Of a stretch of DNA of 37,380 bases, positions 8,305-15,238 are shown one piece after another; position 1 is the first letter of the stretch, and each line of letters opens with the position of its first letter. The stretch is from NCBI GenBank assembly GCA_012271205.1, contig JAAXGT010000020.1:1-37380 (forward strand), given 5' to 3'. Below the pieces are notes generated by a model. The model had not been told where the DNA came from. It ran no database searches and worked only from the letters and a program-made list of their open reading frames with translations. The position numbers were made by a program, and so were the translations under genes. This DNA is from Rhodothermales bacterium (lineage in GTDB: Bacteria; Bacteroidota; Rhodothermia; Rhodothermales; Bin80).

Positions 8305-8945
8305 CTCGACTCGCCATTGTGGTCGAGGGAAAGACGGAGAAAGAGTTCATAGGGAGAGTTCTCTCAAGACACTTGAAAGGGAAGGGCATCAAGCCGACAC
8401 CGATTCTGCCAGGACGCGGTCGCGGCGCACGAGGGGGCAATATTAGCGTTGATAGTATCGCACAGGAAATGGCTCGACTCTACTGGCATTTCGATATGGT
8501 AACGTCACTCGTAGATTACTACGGTTTTCGCGACAAGGGCACAAGGACTGTCGAAGAGCTAGAGGAGTATCTGAAAGAGAAAACGCGCCACCGAATTCCT
8601 CGTAGATGGGACTCGCGAAAGATCTTCCCCTATGTTCAACAGCATGAATTCGAGGGTCTTCTGTTTTCGGACGTGAGTGCTTTTTCGACATTGCCGGATG
8701 CGCCGACGGACCTGCAGGCTTCATTACACGAGATCCGTTCCCAGTTTCCGACTCCCGAAGATATCAACGACCACCAGAATACGGCCCCCAGTAGGCGCAT
8801 CCTTAGACTGATGCCCAGATACCGGAAGGTCGCTAACGGGTCAGTTGTAGCTGAAAAGATGGGACTCGACGTGATCCGCGCGGAGTGTCCTCGATTCAAT
8901 ATTTGGGTGAAGAAACTAGAATCACTGAGAACTGCTGGCTGCTAG
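8301..8945 (+). CDS. DUF4276 family, Toprim-like partner of the ATPase
   Basis: A 214-aa protein starting at the ATG in the ATGA overlap. It opens with LAIVVEGKTEKEFIGRVLSR, where Glu9 in EGKTE is the Toprim-type acidic residue, and continues with VTSLVDYYGFRDKG, where Asp72 lies where the second acidic site would be, then FPYVQQHEFEGLLFSD, the strongly conserved DUF4276 block. DUF4276 proteins are usually found beside predicted ATPases of exactly this type. By analogy with the Toprim halves of OLD, PARIS and AbiL, this would be the nuclease or effector subunit controlled by the ATPase. Its 3' end overlaps the convergent Doc pseudogene by 24 bp. Family call is confident; enzymatic role is inference. 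Confidence 0.85.
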   Translation: MTRLAIVVEGKTEKEFIGRVLSRHLKGKGIKPTPILPGRGRGARGGNISVDSIAQEMARLYWHFDMVTSLVDYYGFRDKGTRTVEELEEYLKEKTRHRIPRRWDSRKIFPYVQQHEFEGLLFSDVSAFSTLPDAPTDLQASLHEIRSQFPTPEDINDHQNTAPSRRILRLMPRYRKVANGSVVAEKMGLDVIRAECPRFNIWVKKLESLRTAGC

Positions 8946-9232
8946 GACCAGATCCTTCACGGCCAGCCGATACCCGCTTCTTACGCCAGTATTTACTGCC
9001 AAATAGACGGCGTCCGCTTGTTACCGTCCACGAAGCCGTGATTGGAAACGATGCCGTGGACCAAAGCCGCCACTTTTTGATGTATGCGCGGGTGGTAGCC
9101 GTGATAGGGCCGTGCGATCGCGGACTCGATGATCGAACAGTTGAGGATTCCTCGAAAGCCGCCAAACAGAAGCGCTTCGTCATGGGCACGGATGGCATCG
9201 GCCCATGTGATTCGGTAGTGGCCGTCAGCGAT
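8922..9232 (-). pseudogene. Doc/Fic-type death-on-curing toxin, frameshifted, start codon lost
   Basis: The minus strand encodes a Fic-fold toxin: AIRAHDEALLFGGFRG, IIESAIARPYHGYHP, KVAALVHGIVSNHGFVDGN and KRT. The Fic active-site motif HGFVDGNKR is intact at about 9014-9043. Directly after it a one-base deletion breaks the frame (near 9012); the shifted frame carries on with the proper C-terminus (VYLAVNTG, RSGYRLAVKDLVLAAS) and stops at 8922-8924. The codon where the start should be, just before ADGHYRITW, reads ATC, so the initiator may also be lost. The upstream ORF at 9225-9416 overlaps its first codons, as in a coupled antitoxin-toxin operon. Toxin is therefore probably inactive unless the sequence is in error. 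Confidence 0.78.
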
Positions 9233-9416
9233 TGGCCAAGAGCTTCAGCGCCGTGCTTCGCCGAACCGAGGCCTTCTTGATGATTGCCTCGGACTGCTTG
9301 GAAACAGGGCGCTGTGCCACATGACCAGATGTCCCGCGATCCATAGCGGAACGGTTCTTCTCCGATCCGCCGATCACGGCACTACCAGGCTTGGAGCCCG
9401 TGTTCTCTTTGGTCAT
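9225..9416 (-). CDS. 63-aa probable antitoxin of the Doc-type toxin
   Basis: A 63-aa ORF with a perfect Shine-Dalgarno (CGGAGGAACC then ATG). The first 40 residues are Ser/Gly/Lys-rich and probably disordered. The C-terminal end, SEAIIKKASVRRSTALKLLANR, is amphipathic and looks like the toxin-binding tail of small antitoxins. It overlaps the start of the Doc-like toxin by a few bases, which fits antitoxin-before-toxin order. I do not know a named family for it, so its role rests on position and on the strong ribosome-binding site. Unlike the toxin, it is uninterrupted. Confidence 0.6.
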   Translation of the reverse strand: MTKENTGSKPGSAVIGGSEKNRSAMDRGTSGHVAQRPVSKQSEAIIKKASVRRSTALKLLANR

Positions 9417-9443
9417 CGGTTCCTCCGTGGCTGACGTATTACC

Positions 9444-9621
9444 CTAGGAGTCTGTGGCACAGAAAATATCGACAGCTTCTGTTCTCCACTTTAGGCCTAG
9501 AATTGGCCCAATTGAAAGCTAAAACAGGGAGCAATCCCCACCAAGTGCATCTAAACCGGCATAATTCGTCTGAAAATCCCCCGACATAGTGTAATTCAGT
9601 TCCTGTGACGCAGACTCCTAG
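9444..9621. mobile_element. 178-bp MITE-like element with 18-bp terminal inverted repeats
   Basis: The left end CTAGGAGTCTGTGGCACA (9444-9461) matches the reverse complement of the right end (9604-9621) at 16 of 18 positions. It holds no gene with any motif (a 77-codon minus-strand frame crosses it). This size with matching ends and no transposase is what non-autonomous MITEs look like. No clear target-site duplication is visible beyond the CTAG within the ends. It sits between the antitoxin and DoxX genes, just upstream of the antitoxin start codon. Confidence 0.6.
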
Positions 9622-9630
9622 TCTCTTCCT

Positions 9631-9649
9631 CACGAGTCGACGACTCGTG
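9631..9649. repeat. perfect 9-bp palindrome with single-base centre
   Basis: CACGAGTCG, A, CGACTCGTG. It begins ten bases after the end of the MITE-like element. It is flanked by GACGCAG (9607-9613) and CTGCGTC (9653-9659), which are also reverse complements, so a larger folded structure is possible. Confidence 0.6.
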
Positions 9650-9878
9650 GTCCTGCGTCTAATGGTTGTCAAGGCCTATTGTTTAAAGGCAGCGCGGGTT
9701 CGCGCCCTGATGCGCGGTGCCCAGTGCCGGGACACGCGAACTTGACAGCCCCACCACCAGGCTCGTTCCTTCCACTCCTATCCGACCCGTCTGGCCTATT
9801 CCGTCGGTCGAGCGATCCCGCCCGTACAGCCTCAGCGCACGCGGTACCACACCCAGCCAAAGGACTGAAGGAGAAACG
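9650..9878. other. upstream region of the DoxX gene; no gene
   Basis: About 230 bp of GC-rich sequence in front of the DoxX start. It presumably holds that gene's promoter. The open frames on both strands have low-complexity Pro/Arg composition and no motif. Confidence 0.3.
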
Positions 9879-10259
9879 ATGGCCACACGCGACGCGGACG
9901 GGGCGGACGCGGCTATCTTGTCACGTGGGTCATGCTGGTCGCGATCTTCGTGGTCACGGGCTGGGACAAGCTTGCGAACACGCAGGACATGGTTGCTGAT
10001 ATTGCTGAAGCGGGGCTGCCGGCGCCATTCCTGCTTTCTGTTGCGGCCGGAGTCGTGGAACTGGTGTGCGGGGGGGGGCTCTGGCCGTGGGCTGGCGAGC
10101 GGCCTGTTGCTGTTCTTGCTGTCCGTGACGTTGCTGTTCGAGAACCCGTTAGCAGCGCCCGGCAACTTCGGCGTCCTGATCGACTTCCTCAAGAATCTCG
10201 CGATCAGGGGCGACTTGCTGATGGTCGTGCTGTGGGCGCGCAGAGTGGATGCGAACTGA
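9879..10259 (+). pseudogene. DoxX-family membrane protein, two compensating frameshifts
   Basis: The ATG at 9879 has an excellent Shine-Dalgarno (GAAGGAGAAACG). After about ten codons homology continues in a different frame: LVTWVMLVAIFVVTGWDKLA (helix 1), then MVADIAEAGLPAPFLLSVAA and VVELVCGGG. At a run of nine G (about 10070-10078) the frame moves back to that of the ATG: LASGLLLFLLSVTLLFENPL, FGVLIDFLKNLAIRGDLLMV, ending at 10259. This is the DoxX four-helix layout. Because the two shifts cancel and one sits in a homopolymer, either natural decay or assembly error is possible. DoxX proteins are small membrane proteins linked to redox and stress functions; no partner gene is adjacent. Confidence 0.75.
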
Positions 10260-10982
10260 CGCCGCCGGAGTCTCGCTCTACTGGCTGGCGCTCAAGGCCG
10301 CTTCGTGGCTGAGCCGCGGCGGTCAGCACCAGAAGCGCCACCGTGAATGCCCCTCGGGGCCAGTGCCGGGTTCAAGCCCTCAAGCTCACTCCCAGTCACC
10401 CTCGGCGTCTCTGCGAAGCGCGTCGGCCCGAATCACCTTCACCGCACCGACCGTTCGGTGAGATCGACGCGTCGGCCGAGGTCGATGAGCCCGATTGCGC
10501 GCGCGACGGCGTAGATCGGTCACAAGCGCGAAATGCAGACCGAGCATGAAGCCGTGTTCGGCGAGGAACCGCCGGCCAGTGGGAGCCAAGATATTCGAGG
10601 CGGGATCCACCGAGGAGGAACGCCGATCCTGCGATGGTGGCGGTGAAACCCGCCGGAACTTGGCCCTCTCAACCTGCTCAGGGCCGCAATTGTCTTTCAT
10701 GTGCCAAGATGAAGCTGACTGATGGAAGAAATACAACATTGTTCATGGTTAAGCGGTGTACACAGACTTGACTGGAGCAGGGCCAACAAGCCAATGGCTA
10801 TACCCTTCATGGAATTGATGCGGGAGGGCCTACCGATTGACGCCCAAACCTTCTTGGAGGCAAAAAACCTCACTGCAACCCAGTCAGTAAACAACGTGGG
10901 CCTAGCCAGATTGGTGCTGCACACAACTGGCCAAGAGTCCCTCCTGCCACATGTTTGTCTGCCGTGCGCCCGCTGCTAAAGG
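10260..10982. other. 723-bp gap; no gene recognised
   Basis: The first half (10260-10620) is GC-rich with open frames on both strands of Arg/Pro composition; a minus-strand stretch containing RRFLAEHGFMLGLHFALVTD reads like coding sequence, but I cannot assign it and it has no good start. The second half holds an 85-codon plus-strand frame (10722-10979) and an antisense one, both without a ribosome-binding site or motif. It may contain remnants of decayed genes. Confidence 0.35.
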
Positions 10983-11408
10983 TCACACGCTGCAATTGAA
11001 AATCAGCCGAACTGTGTTTTCACCCTCTTCAAGATAGACCTCATCGGCCAATTCGCGCATTAGCAACAGCCCCCGACCATGGTCAGCAAGCAGGTTCTCC
11101 TCGGATAGTGCATCGCGATCCGATAGGTGCAGACCACCTCCCTCATCGGTTACAACGAGCTCCATTGTCCGCTTCCTGACTACCAGTCGCATCGTCGCCA
11201 CCTTCTTTGCATGCCACTTGTTTCCGTGCTTCATCGCATTTGTAAGGACTTCACTGCCCAACAATACAACACGGTAGGCCAGATCATCGTCCGCCTGAAT
11301 CTCGGCCATAAACGCCTGCAACAGATTCACACCACGCTCCAGCTCCGCAAATGTACTCGAAAGCCGGACCTCAAGCCTTCTGTCTGACTGTTCGATTCGC
11401 TCAATCAT
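10983..11408 (-). CDS. RsbW-like anti-sigma regulatory Ser/Thr kinase (HATPase_c_2)
   Basis: A 141-aa GHKL ATPase of the RsbW/SpoIIAB kind. The N-box is GSEVLTNAMKHGN (Glu53, Asn57), the G1 box is VTDEGGGL (Asp88), and the G2 box is DHGRGLLLM (~109-117). The open frame extends 14 codons further upstream, but the ATG at 11408 overlaps the stop of the glycosyltransferase as ATGA, so I use that start. Such kinases bind and phosphorylate partner proteins to control sigma factors or exopolysaccharide. No anti-anti-sigma (STAS) protein or sigma factor is next to it. Being the last gene of a peptidase-glycosyltransferase operon suggests a link with surface-glycan control, but that is inference. Confidence 0.85.
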   Translation of the reverse strand: MIERIEQSDRRLEVRLSSTFAELERGVNLLQAFMAEIQADDDLAYRVVLLGSEVLTNAMKHGNKWHAKKVATMRLVVRKRTMELVVTDEGGGLHLSDRDALSEENLLADHGRGLLLMRELADEVYLEEGENTVRLIFNCSV

Positions 11409-12709
11409 GCCGTTGCCTTCGCAGTCCTGATCGCCCCGGTGCCCACGCATGATCCCAAGATTTGCGCCAACCGCGAAGTCAAACGCTTTTGACTGAAACT
11501 CTGGACAAAGGTCTCGTTGGGCACGGGTAACTCCTTGGTCATCCAGCAGTGGTAAATGCTTTCAAGCGTACGCGCAATACCCGCCACATCTTCAGGATCG
11601 GCAATGAAGGACGCCTGGTATTTTCGGAGCGCGTCCCGGGCCGTGCCCCGTGGCACAAGCGCAAGTATGGGCTTCTGGCGTCCCATGTACTCAAATATTT
11701 TTCCGGTGGAAATGCCCGAAGATCCTGGACGCGTGCCAATTGTCATCCACAATACATCTGCTTGCTGTTGCAGCACAACCACTTCATCGTGCGAAAGATA
11801 TCCCAAGTGGCGAACAACGTCTGAAAGTATTAATTCGCGAACCAGGCGCATCGAACGCTCCGGCAACAGGCCCGCAAACACGATGTCCAGCTTAGCTTCA
11901 CGGTTATGCTCCAAAAACCGGTGTACTCCCCTTAAGAAGAAGTCCGGTGTTTGCGCATCGTAGAATACTCCGGTATACAAGAGTTGTAATTTTCCATTTC
12001 CATCGCCGCGGGCATCCTCTTGATTGGGGGCAGGTTCGTATCCATGCGGAATTACGCCGAGACTGGCATTGGCATGTGGATTTCGCTCCCGCAAAGCGTC
12101 TCGAATATGCGAATTAATGGTTATGGCTGCACTACACTGCTTCATAACCTGCTGCTCCATCCTACGATGTAGACCGAGGTGTATGCCGGTTGGATATGTA
12201 TGCCTCGGATTACCAACCCAGTCATCCCGAAAATCTACCACAAGCGGCACACTGAATCTTCTGGACAATCTTGCACCTGTCAGGTGGGTGGTGTATGGTG
12301 GCGCACTCGAGAATATGGCATCAAAGGGTACCTTTTGTATGAGTCGCCTTGCTTTGCCGAGGACGAAAGGCATCCAGCCAATCTTGTTGTCCGGAATAAA
12401 CAGCCACTGACTTACCGAAGCCGCACGCCTGCGGGTCGCTTCTCCGGGCATCGATACAACTTGGCGCCGCCTGAAAAGCCGTGTTGGATCCAAACTGCGA
12501 GTGCGATGAATTTCAATTCCTTCGGCTTCAAGCGGCGAAAGCAGCGACTCATCATATGCAAAATATCCAGCCGGGATGGTCGTCAATACCACCGGCTGCC
12601 ACCCGTATGCCGGCAGATGGCGGACAAAGCCAGCAACCCGCTGCACACCACTTAGACCCATTGGCGGAAAGTAATATGCGATTACGAGGACCTGCTTTGC
12701 CGGCATCAT
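11405..12709 (-). CDS. GT4-type glycosyltransferase (GT-B fold)
   Basis: This is a 434-aa cytoplasmic glycosyltransferase. The N-terminal domain starts with VLVIAYYFPPMGLSGVQRV, the usual donor-of-lipid-side Rossmann opening of GT4 enzymes. LVVDFRDDW lies in the middle, and the C-terminal domain has LLYTGVFYDAQTPDFF and SGISTGKIFEYMGRQKPI, the E-containing nucleotide-sugar motif. The frame is open 19 codons upstream, but two ATGs at 12709 and 12706 follow AGAAGGG and are better starts. The M24 peptidase stop is 11 bp upstream. Substrate unknown; enzymes like this build exopolysaccharide or lipopolysaccharide. The next gene starts inside its stop. Confidence 0.85.
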   Translation of the reverse strand: MMPAKQVLVIAYYFPPMGLSGVQRVAGFVRHLPAYGWQPVVLTTIPAGYFAYDESLLSPLEAEGIEIHRTRSLDPTRLFRRRQVVSMPGEATRRRAASVSQWLFIPDNKIGWMPFVLGKARRLIQKVPFDAIFSSAPPYTTHLTGARLSRRFSVPLVVDFRDDWVGNPRHTYPTGIHLGLHRRMEQQVMKQCSAAITINSHIRDALRERNPHANASLGVIPHGYEPAPNQEDARGDGNGKLQLLYTGVFYDAQTPDFFLRGVHRFLEHNREAKLDIVFAGLLPERSMRLVRELILSDVVRHLGYLSHDEVVVLQQQADVLWMTIGTRPGSSGISTGKIFEYMGRQKPILALVPRGTARDALRKYQASFIADPEDVAGIARTLESIYHCWMTKELPVPNETFVQSFSQKRLTSRLAQILGSCVGTGAIRTAKATA

Positions 12710-12720
12710 CCCTTCTGCTC

Positions 12721-13779
12721 TTAGAGCTGGACGAGCTCGCGGGGCACCTTCGAAAGCCGCCGGCATCCGTCCGCTTCCACTTCCACAACATCTTCAATTC
12801 GCACGCCAAACTGGCCAGCGACATAGATTCCGGGTTCGATCGTTATTGTGATTCCTTCGGGTAGCTTTTCCTGGGTCTCACGTGCTATACGGGGCCATTC
12901 ATGTACTTCCAACCCAATGCCGTGCCCGGTACTGTGCAAAAAATTGTCACCATAACCCTCCTTTTGAATGACCGTACGCGCCGCCAAATCCACCTTTCGA
13001 CATTCGACGCCGGCAGCCGCACATTCCACCGCAGCCTGTTGCGCTTCACGAACGGTGTCGTAAACGCGTTTCATTGTAGAGGGAGGCTTGCCGAGAACCA
13101 CCGTACGTGTCATATCCGACGCATAGCCCTCATAAACGCACCCAAAATCCAAAATCACGCAATCCCCTTCCCTCAGCATCCTCGATCCAGGCCGTGCGTG
13201 CGGCAGCGCACTGTTCGGGCCTGCAGCAACAATGGTATCGAATGCCATGCCGTTTGCTCCATGTTTCAGGTGCCTGTAATTGACTTCAGCAGCGACTTCC
13301 AGCTCGCATAAACCTGGCCTGATGTATTCCACTATTTCCTCATAAACCTGGTCTGTTATGGCCTGTGCCTGCTCCATCATGGCTTTGGCCTCCTTCGACT
13401 TGACTGCAGCAGCCTTGGTGAGCATGCGCTCGACGGGCACCCATTCCAATTCAGGAAAAGCGTCTCTCCACTTTCCAAACGCGTGTACAGACAGATGCTC
13501 CGGCTGAAATACCACGCGCTCAACCTCTTCCAGCAGCCCTTGCCGTTTGGCAATTTCAAAAAGGGTGCCTGACTGAACATGTAATGTCGCGCCCGAAACT
13601 TCCCGCTCGGCCTGCTCCACATACCTGGAGTCCGTCAGCAGGTGCAAACCGCCCAGTTTGACCAAGAGGTGCCCACGTGAACCGGTGAACCCGCATGCCC
13701 AACGCACGTGCGGCAAGTGCGTAATGAGTGCAGCCTGCACATCGTGCGTTTCCAAGAGTTGGCACAACACTTCAGTCAT
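12721..13779 (-). CDS. M24B aminopeptidase P / Xaa-Pro dipeptidase
   Basis: A 352-aa pita-bread metallopeptidase. All five dinuclear-metal ligands are present: Asp211 (ILDFG), Asp222 (YASDMTRT), His286 (HSTGHGIGLEVHE), Glu315 (ITIEPGIYV) and Glu329 (VRIEDVV). The N-terminal creatinase-like domain spans about 1-125. The start is the ATG at 13779; a TTG two codons upstream is less likely. The protein cleaves X-Pro bonds in cytoplasmic peptides; whether aminopeptidase P or prolidase-type cannot be told from sequence. It follows the SRAP gene by 59 bp on the same strand and precedes the glycosyltransferase by 11 bp, so these look like one unit. Confidence 0.92.
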   Translation of the reverse strand: MTEVLCQLLETHDVQAALITHLPHVRWACGFTGSRGHLLVKLGGLHLLTDSRYVEQAEREVSGATLHVQSGTLFEIAKRQGLLEEVERVVFQPEHLSVHAFGKWRDAFPELEWVPVERMLTKAAAVKSKEAKAMMEQAQAITDQVYEEIVEYIRPGLCELEVAAEVNYRHLKHGANGMAFDTIVAAGPNSALPHARPGSRMLREGDCVILDFGCVYEGYASDMTRTVVLGKPPSTMKRVYDTVREAQQAAVECAAAGVECRKVDLAARTVIQKEGYGDNFLHSTGHGIGLEVHEWPRIARETQEKLPEGITITIEPGIYVAGQFGVRIEDVVEVEADGCRRLSKVPRELVQL

Positions 13780-13838
13780 GTGCAACTGGTCACCTGCAAA
13801 CCTTCACTGGCAATACATTTACGGCACTTAGCCTCCCT

Positions 13839-14474
13839 TCAGTCATCAATTGGCTCGAGGCATTCGGGCGTGTTGAATCGTGGACTGCCGACCCTGCGTG
13901 TGACTGGATAATAGACTAGATCAAGCGCATCAGCCGCTGTAAAGCTGGCAAAGGCAGCTGTCAAATCTTGCAGGTACGGTGAAATCCATTCTCGTGGCAT
14001 AGCTACTGGCATGCGATCATGAATGAAGGCCAAATCATCGCGGGCAGCCCGCGTCAGAATCACACATTGGCCTCCAGCATAAAGGCCTGCTAGCAGCAAT
14101 GGCTCGCGCGAAGATGTACGAATACAATAAGGCTGCTTTCCCCTAGGGCCTAGAAGCCACTCATAATAGGCAGTAGCCGGTATTACACAACGACGCGAGG
14201 CAAAGGAGCGCTTGAACATTGGCCTCTGATTCACTGTTTCGCAGCGTGCATTGATCATCGCCCGCTTGCTTTTCATCCAGGAAGGCCGCATACCCCATTC
14301 CAGTGGCACCCACTTGATGCCTCGTTCTGCCCCGGCCACAAGCGACGCCAGCTTACTGGAAGGTGGAACATTGTAAGCAGTCTGGACATGGTCCAGCGAT
14401 TCAAGCCCATCAGTAATACCCATCAACTCAGCCAGCTCATCTGGTGTGTCGATTTGCGCAATTCGACCGCACAT
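13839..14474 (-). CDS. SRAP-domain protein (YedK/HMCES type), abasic-site protection
   Basis: A 211-aa SOS-response-associated peptidase protein, which covalently caps abasic sites in single-stranded DNA. The chosen start gives MCGRIAQ with Cys2 right after Met, which is required because the Met is removed and Cys2 forms the thiazolidine link; longer frames upstream cannot be right. Other conserved residues are Asn35 (YNVPP), Asn75 (INARCET), Glu105 (YYEW) and His152 (IHDRMPV). A weak GGAAAGG precedes the ATG. It is divergent from the TraF-like gene and heads the minus-strand peptidase/glycosyltransferase cluster. No LexA box was looked for with tools. Confidence 0.9.
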   Translation of the reverse strand: MCGRIAQIDTPDELAELMGITDGLESLDHVQTAYNVPPSSKLASLVAGAERGIKWVPLEWGMRPSWMKSKRAMINARCETVNQRPMFKRSFASRRCVIPATAYYEWLLGPRGKQPYCIRTSSREPLLLAGLYAGGQCVILTRAARDDLAFIHDRMPVAMPREWISPYLQDLTAAFASFTAADALDLVYYPVTRRVGSPRFNTPECLEPIDD

Positions 14475-14683
14475 GCCTTTCCGACTAAGATGGTTATTAC
14501 ACTCTGTGCTACGGTTCGGACAAGAATAGCGATCCCATGCAACTTCGTTGGGCTGCACTTTCGTAGGTGTCCCCTGCTCGGCCCTTGTATCCACGGAGCT
14601 GCCGATTCGATCTTGGGCAAACGACAGTCAATTTGGACATCCGGCGATCAGGCCACCGGCAGCAGCAAGGCACCCGGTTACCA
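14475..14683. promoter_or_regulatory. divergent intergenic region between SRAP and TraF-like genes
   Basis: This 209-bp space must hold the promoters for the minus-strand SRAP cluster and the plus-strand TraF-TrbB pair. Open frames cross it from both sides, but neither is needed for the genes. I see no obvious operator palindrome. Confidence 0.35.
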
Positions 14684-15238
14684 ATGCGCTTTAAAGCCCT
14701 GCTTGTTGCCACGCTGCTAATTGCCAGTGCGCTTGGCTTCGTGGTCTGTATAAAGCATGCACCCATTGGATTCAGATCGTGGGGAGTATTTCTTAACATG
14801 TCAAATTCGATGAGCAGGGGCTGGTACCGCATCGAGAAGCGCCCATTCGTCCAACGGGGAGACACACTCCTTGTCTGCCTCCCACGGACTATTGGTGAGT
14901 TCGCCGTGCGCCGCAGCTATGTGCGCCGCGGCACGTGCCCAGGTAAAACCGGACGCATTGGCAAACCGGTCCGCGCGATAGCAGGAGATACCGTGGTCGT
15001 TGACGCGCGTGGTGTAACCGTAAACCAGGCGCTACCAATCATGGCTCCCATACAACTTCGAGACAGACGTGGGCGTCGCATGCATATGGCTCTCGGACGC
15101 CATGTGCTGCAACCGAACGAGTGTTTCCTGCTAAGTACACACAGCGTGCACAGCTATGACAGTCGCTATTTCGGCCCGGTACGCTGTACTCCCCCATATT
15201 ACGTGCTGCGGGCTGCCCTTCCCATAGAAGAAAAATGA
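14684..15238 (+). CDS. traF: TraF-like S26 signal peptidase (conjugation type)
   Basis: A 184-aa protein starting with one membrane helix (ALLVATLLIASALGFVV, residues ~5-21) and then a periplasmic S26 protease domain. The nucleophile is Ser42 in NMSNSMSRGWYRI, and the general base is Lys94 in IGKPVRAIAGD, which lines up with the KRVxAxAGD box of TraF. The DSRYFGPV box (159-166) is also present. TraF of RP4-type systems matures and cyclises the TrbC pilin. The frame is open further upstream, but the ATG at 14684 gives the expected N-terminus. Its stop overlaps the TrbB start as ATGA. No pilin gene is nearby, so the substrate is unknown. Confidence 0.82.
   Translation: MRFKALLVATLLIASALGFVVCIKHAPIGFRSWGVFLNMSNSMSRGWYRIEKRPFVQRGDTLLVCLPRTIGEFAVRRSYVRRGTCPGKTGRIGKPVRAIAGDTVVVDARGVTVNQALPIMAPIQLRDRRGRRMHMALGRHVLQPNECFLLSTHSVHSYDSRYFGPVRCTPPYYVLRAALPIEEK

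Noticed and set aside
9439-9672. 77-codon minus-strand ORF
   Set aside because: It spans the MITE-like element, has no motif or ribosome-binding site.
10355-10400. GGGTTCAAGCCC resembling a tRNA T-arm
   Set aside because: The flanking bases do not make a five-pair T stem and no acceptor or anticodon arm can be folded.
10386-10739. 117-codon minus-strand ORF, partly coding-like
   Set aside because: No family recognised and no usable start; kept as part of the gap description.
10722-10979. 85-codon plus-strand ORF
   Set aside because: No ribosome-binding site or motif, and an equally long antisense frame exists.
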